A stretch of 15,695 bases of DNA from Alphaproteobacteria bacterium (GTDB lineage: Bacteria; Pseudomonadota; Alphaproteobacteria; Puniceispirillales; Puniceispirillaceae): the NCBI GenBank assembly GCA_011524805.1, contig WTJO01000093.1, forward strand, positions 1 through 15,695, given 5' to 3'. The notes beneath the pieces were generated by a model. The model did not search any database. It was not told where the DNA came from and saw nothing but the letters and a program-made list of their open reading frames with translations. Shown here in pieces: positions 13,678 to 15,695 of this stretch. Positions within the stretch are counted from its first letter, which is position 1. Every line of letters begins with the position of its first letter. Made by a program: the position numbers and the translations under genes.

Positions 13678-15695
13678 ATGCTTAGAAAGAAAGCGTCAGG
13701 GGTAGCGAGAGGCCCCCAGTCAGCGTCTTTCGTTGGCAAGATTGCCGAAAAGGCTGTTGACCGCCGTGCATTCCTGAAAGGTTCAGGTCTTGCAATCGGG
13801 GGTGTGGCTGCGGCATCTGCATTTGTGGGCACGAGTATTAAGCCCGCACAGGCTGTGACTGCAGGGGCAGCACAGATCAAAAAGACAGTATGTACCCATT
13901 GTTCTGTTGGTTGTACGGTCATGGCAGAGGTCAGTAATGGCGTCTGGACAGGCCAGGAGCCAGGATGGGACAGCCCGATTAACCTTGGTGCGCATTGTGC
14001 CAAAGGGGCGTCTGTGCGTGAAACTGCTAGTGGCGAGCGTCGTCTGAAATATCCGATGAAGCTTGTTGGTGGCAAATGGACACGCATGTCATGGGATGAT
14101 GCGATTGAGGAAATCGGCAGCAAGATGCTGGATATCCGCAATTCATCAGGGCCAGATTCAGTCTACTGGCTGGGCTCTGCAAAGCATAATAACGAACAGG
14201 CCTATCTGTTCAGAAAGCTATATGCTTACTGGGGCTCAAATAACGGTGACCATCAGGCACGTATCTGTCACTCAACAACTGTTGCAGGTGTGGCCAATAC
14301 ATGGGGCTATGGCGCCATGACAAACTCATATAATGATATCCACAATTCACGTGCGATTTTCATTATTGGTGGCAATCCTGCAGAAGCGCATCCTGTGTCT
14401 TTGCTGCACGTTTTGAAGGCAAAAGAACAGAATAACGCGCCATTGATTGTGTGTGACCCACGCTTCACAAGAACAGCAGCCCATGCTGATGAATATGTCC
14501 GCTTCCGTCCAGGTTCAGACGTTGCGCTGATTTGGGGCATTATGTGGCATATCTTCGAAAATGGCTGGGAAGATAAGGAATTTATCCGCCAGCGCGTTTA
14601 CGGCATGGAAGATGTACTTGAAGAAGTGGCCAAATGGACACCAGAAGAAACCGAACGTGTAACAGGTGTGCCTGGCTCACAGCTACGCCGCGTTGCCCAG
14701 ACTATGGCGAATAACCGCCCCGGCACCTTTATCTGGTGTATGGGTGGTACTCAGCATACAAATGGTAACAACAACACACGTGCATATTGTGCGCTTCAGC
14801 TTGCTCTTGGCAATATGGGTGCAGAAGGTGGCGGTGCCAATATCTTCCGTGGTCACGACAATGTTCAGGGTGCAACAGATTTCTGTGTGCTGTCTCATTC
14901 TTTGCCAGGCTATTATGGTCTGTCAGCTGGTGCATGGAAGCACTGGTCTCGCGTTTGGGGCGAGGATTATGAGTGGCTGAAGGGTCAGTTTGATACCATT
15001 AAAGGCTCAGATGGCAAAGAAAAGTCCATGATGGGTCTGAAAGGTATTCCTGTATCTCGCTGGATTGATGGTGTTCTTGAAAATAAGGACAATATGGACC
15101 AGCCTGATAATGTTCGTGCGATGGTGTTCTGGGGTCATGCTCCAAACTCACAGACACGGATGAAGGAAATGAAGACTGCCATGGAAAAGCTGGATCTGAT
15201 GGTTGTTATCGATCCATATCCAACAGTATCGGCTGTATTGTCTGACAGAACAGATGGTGTCTACCTTCTGCCTGCAACAACACAGTTCGAAACATATGGT
15301 TCTGTGACAGCATCAAACCGCTCTCTGCAGTGGCGTGAAAAGGTTATTGATCCGTCATTTGATTCACTGCCTGATCATACAATCATCTACAAATTTGCCA
15401 AAAAGCTTGGCTTTGCAGATCGTATGTTCAGAAATATCTCTGTGACGAATGACGAGCCACTAATCGAAGACGTAACCCGCGAATTTAACAAGGGTATGTG
15501 GACGATTGGCTATACAGGTCAGTCACCTGAGCGTCTGAAGCTGCATATGGAAAACCAGCACACCTTCGACAAGACAACATTGCAGGCCGTTGGTGGCCCT
15601 GCTGATGGCGACTATTACGGTCTGCCATGGCCATGTTGGGGTACTGCCGAGATGGGGCATCCGGGAACACCTATCCTGTATGATACATCAAAGCC
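13678..15695 (+). CDS. fdhA: Formate dehydrogenase catalytic subunit, Tat-exported (3' truncated)
   Basis: Catalytic alpha subunit oxidising formate to CO2 at a W- or Mo-bis-pterin centre; 672 codons are visible and the frame stays open to the window edge. Residues 28-36 (DRRAFLKGS) are the twin-arginine motif after an unusually long 28-residue N-region, with a hydrophobic stretch to about 60. C72-x2-C75-x3-C79 and C107 bind the N-terminal [4Fe-4S] cluster. RICHSTTVAG gives the metal ligand Cys197 (TGT, not a selenocysteine TGA) followed by His198; GYGAMTNSYNDI follows. GGNPAEAHPV, DPRFTRTAAHAD and RPGSDVAL are pterin-binding blocks. Export puts the enzyme in the periplasm. Nearby tungstate genes favour tungsten. 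The electron-transfer subunits should lie downstream, outside the window. Confidence 0.96.
   Translation, partial: MLRKKASGVARGPQSASFVGKIAEKAVDRRAFLKGSGLAIGGVAAASAFVGTSIKPAQAVTAGAAQIKKTVCTHCSVGCTVMAEVSNGVWTGQEPGWDSPINLGAHCAKGASVRETASGERRLKYPMKLVGGKWTRMSWDDAIEEIGSKMLDIRNSSGPDSVYWLGSAKHNNEQAYLFRKLYAYWGSNNGDHQARICHSTTVAGVANTWGYGAMTNSYNDIHNSRAIFIIGGNPAEAHPVSLLHVLKAKEQNNAPLIVCDPRFTRTAAHADEYVRFRPGSDVALIWGIMWHIFENGWEDKEFIRQRVYGMEDVLEEVAKWTPEETERVTGVPGSQLRRVAQTMANNRPGTFIWCMGGTQHTNGNNNTRAYCALQLALGNMGAEGGGANIFRGHDNVQGATDFCVLSHSLPGYYGLSAGAWKHWSRVWGEDYEWLKGQFDTIKGSDGKEKSMMGLKGIPVSRWIDGVLENKDNMDQPDNVRAMVFWGHAPNSQTRMKEMKTAMEKLDLMVVIDPYPTVSAVLSDRTDGVYLLPATTQFETYGSVTASNRSLQWREKVIDPSFDSLPDHTIIYKFAKKLGFADRMFRNISVTNDEPLIEDVTREFNKGMWTIGYTGQSPERLKLHMENQHTFDKTTLQAVGGPADGDYYGLPWPCWGTAEMGHPGTPILYDTSK

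Noticed and set aside
13626..14141. A 171-aa frame antisense to the start of fdhA
   Set aside because: It is a shadow of fdhA, whose Tat motif and cluster cysteines are unmistakable on the plus strand.
14666..14980. A 104-aa plus-strand frame within fdhA
   Set aside because: Out of frame with fdhA, which continues without interruption through this stretch; no frameshift is indicated.
1..15695. CRISPR array, tRNA, rRNA, insertion sequence or attachment site
   Set aside because: No regularly spaced repeats, cloverleaf sequences, transposase-like proteins or terminal inverted repeats were found on either strand by eye.

Overview
The window looks like chromosomal DNA of a marine-type alphaproteobacterium with roughly half G+C. 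A SAR116/Puniceispirillum-like lineage is my best guess, from the protein families and base composition, but no rRNA or housekeeping marker confirms it. I see no mobile elements, tRNA, rRNA or CRISPR.

Layout. (1) 1-1472: a minus-strand pair (small lipoprotein, then an unrecognised 105-aa protein), a 287-bp divergent intergenic region with a striking nested dyad, and a plus-strand gene for a secreted six-cysteine protein. (2) 1492-2745: a minus-strand run of 2OG-Fe(II) oxygenase, hisI and a 59-aa zinc ribbon. (3) 2777-3613 and 3816-4247: divergent genes for a tungstate-binding protein (TupA) and a ModE-type regulator, with paired dyads between them. No tupB or tupC lies beside tupA. (4) 4314-8870: a plus-strand run of DUF3144, c-type cytochrome, DUF6494, Mrp/ApbC ATPase, a biotin/lipoate-ligase-like protein, DUF6505 and DUF6352. 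From DUF6494 onward the genes are tightly packed or overlapping. (5) 8907-10925, minus: a 672-aa multi-cluster ferredoxin-like protein. (6) 11076-15695, plus: DUF3305, DUF3306, a TorD-family chaperone, a 63-aa Tat-signal protein, and the catalytic subunit of formate dehydrogenase, which runs off the right edge.

From about 2.8 kb rightwards this reads as one formate dehydrogenase island. TupA and the ModE-like regulator point to tungsten (or molybdenum) supply and sensing. The Mrp carrier and the ferredoxin-like protein point to Fe-S delivery or electron flow. The TorD-like chaperone and the twin-arginine signals point to folded export of the catalytic subunit, which uses cysteine rather than selenocysteine as metal ligand. 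The proteins without known function (DUF6494, the ligase-like protein, DUF6505, DUF6352, DUF3305, DUF3306) travel with this enzyme and are candidates for cofactor insertion or assembly. That role is inferred from gene neighbourhood only. The beta and gamma subunits and an fdhD gene are not in the window.
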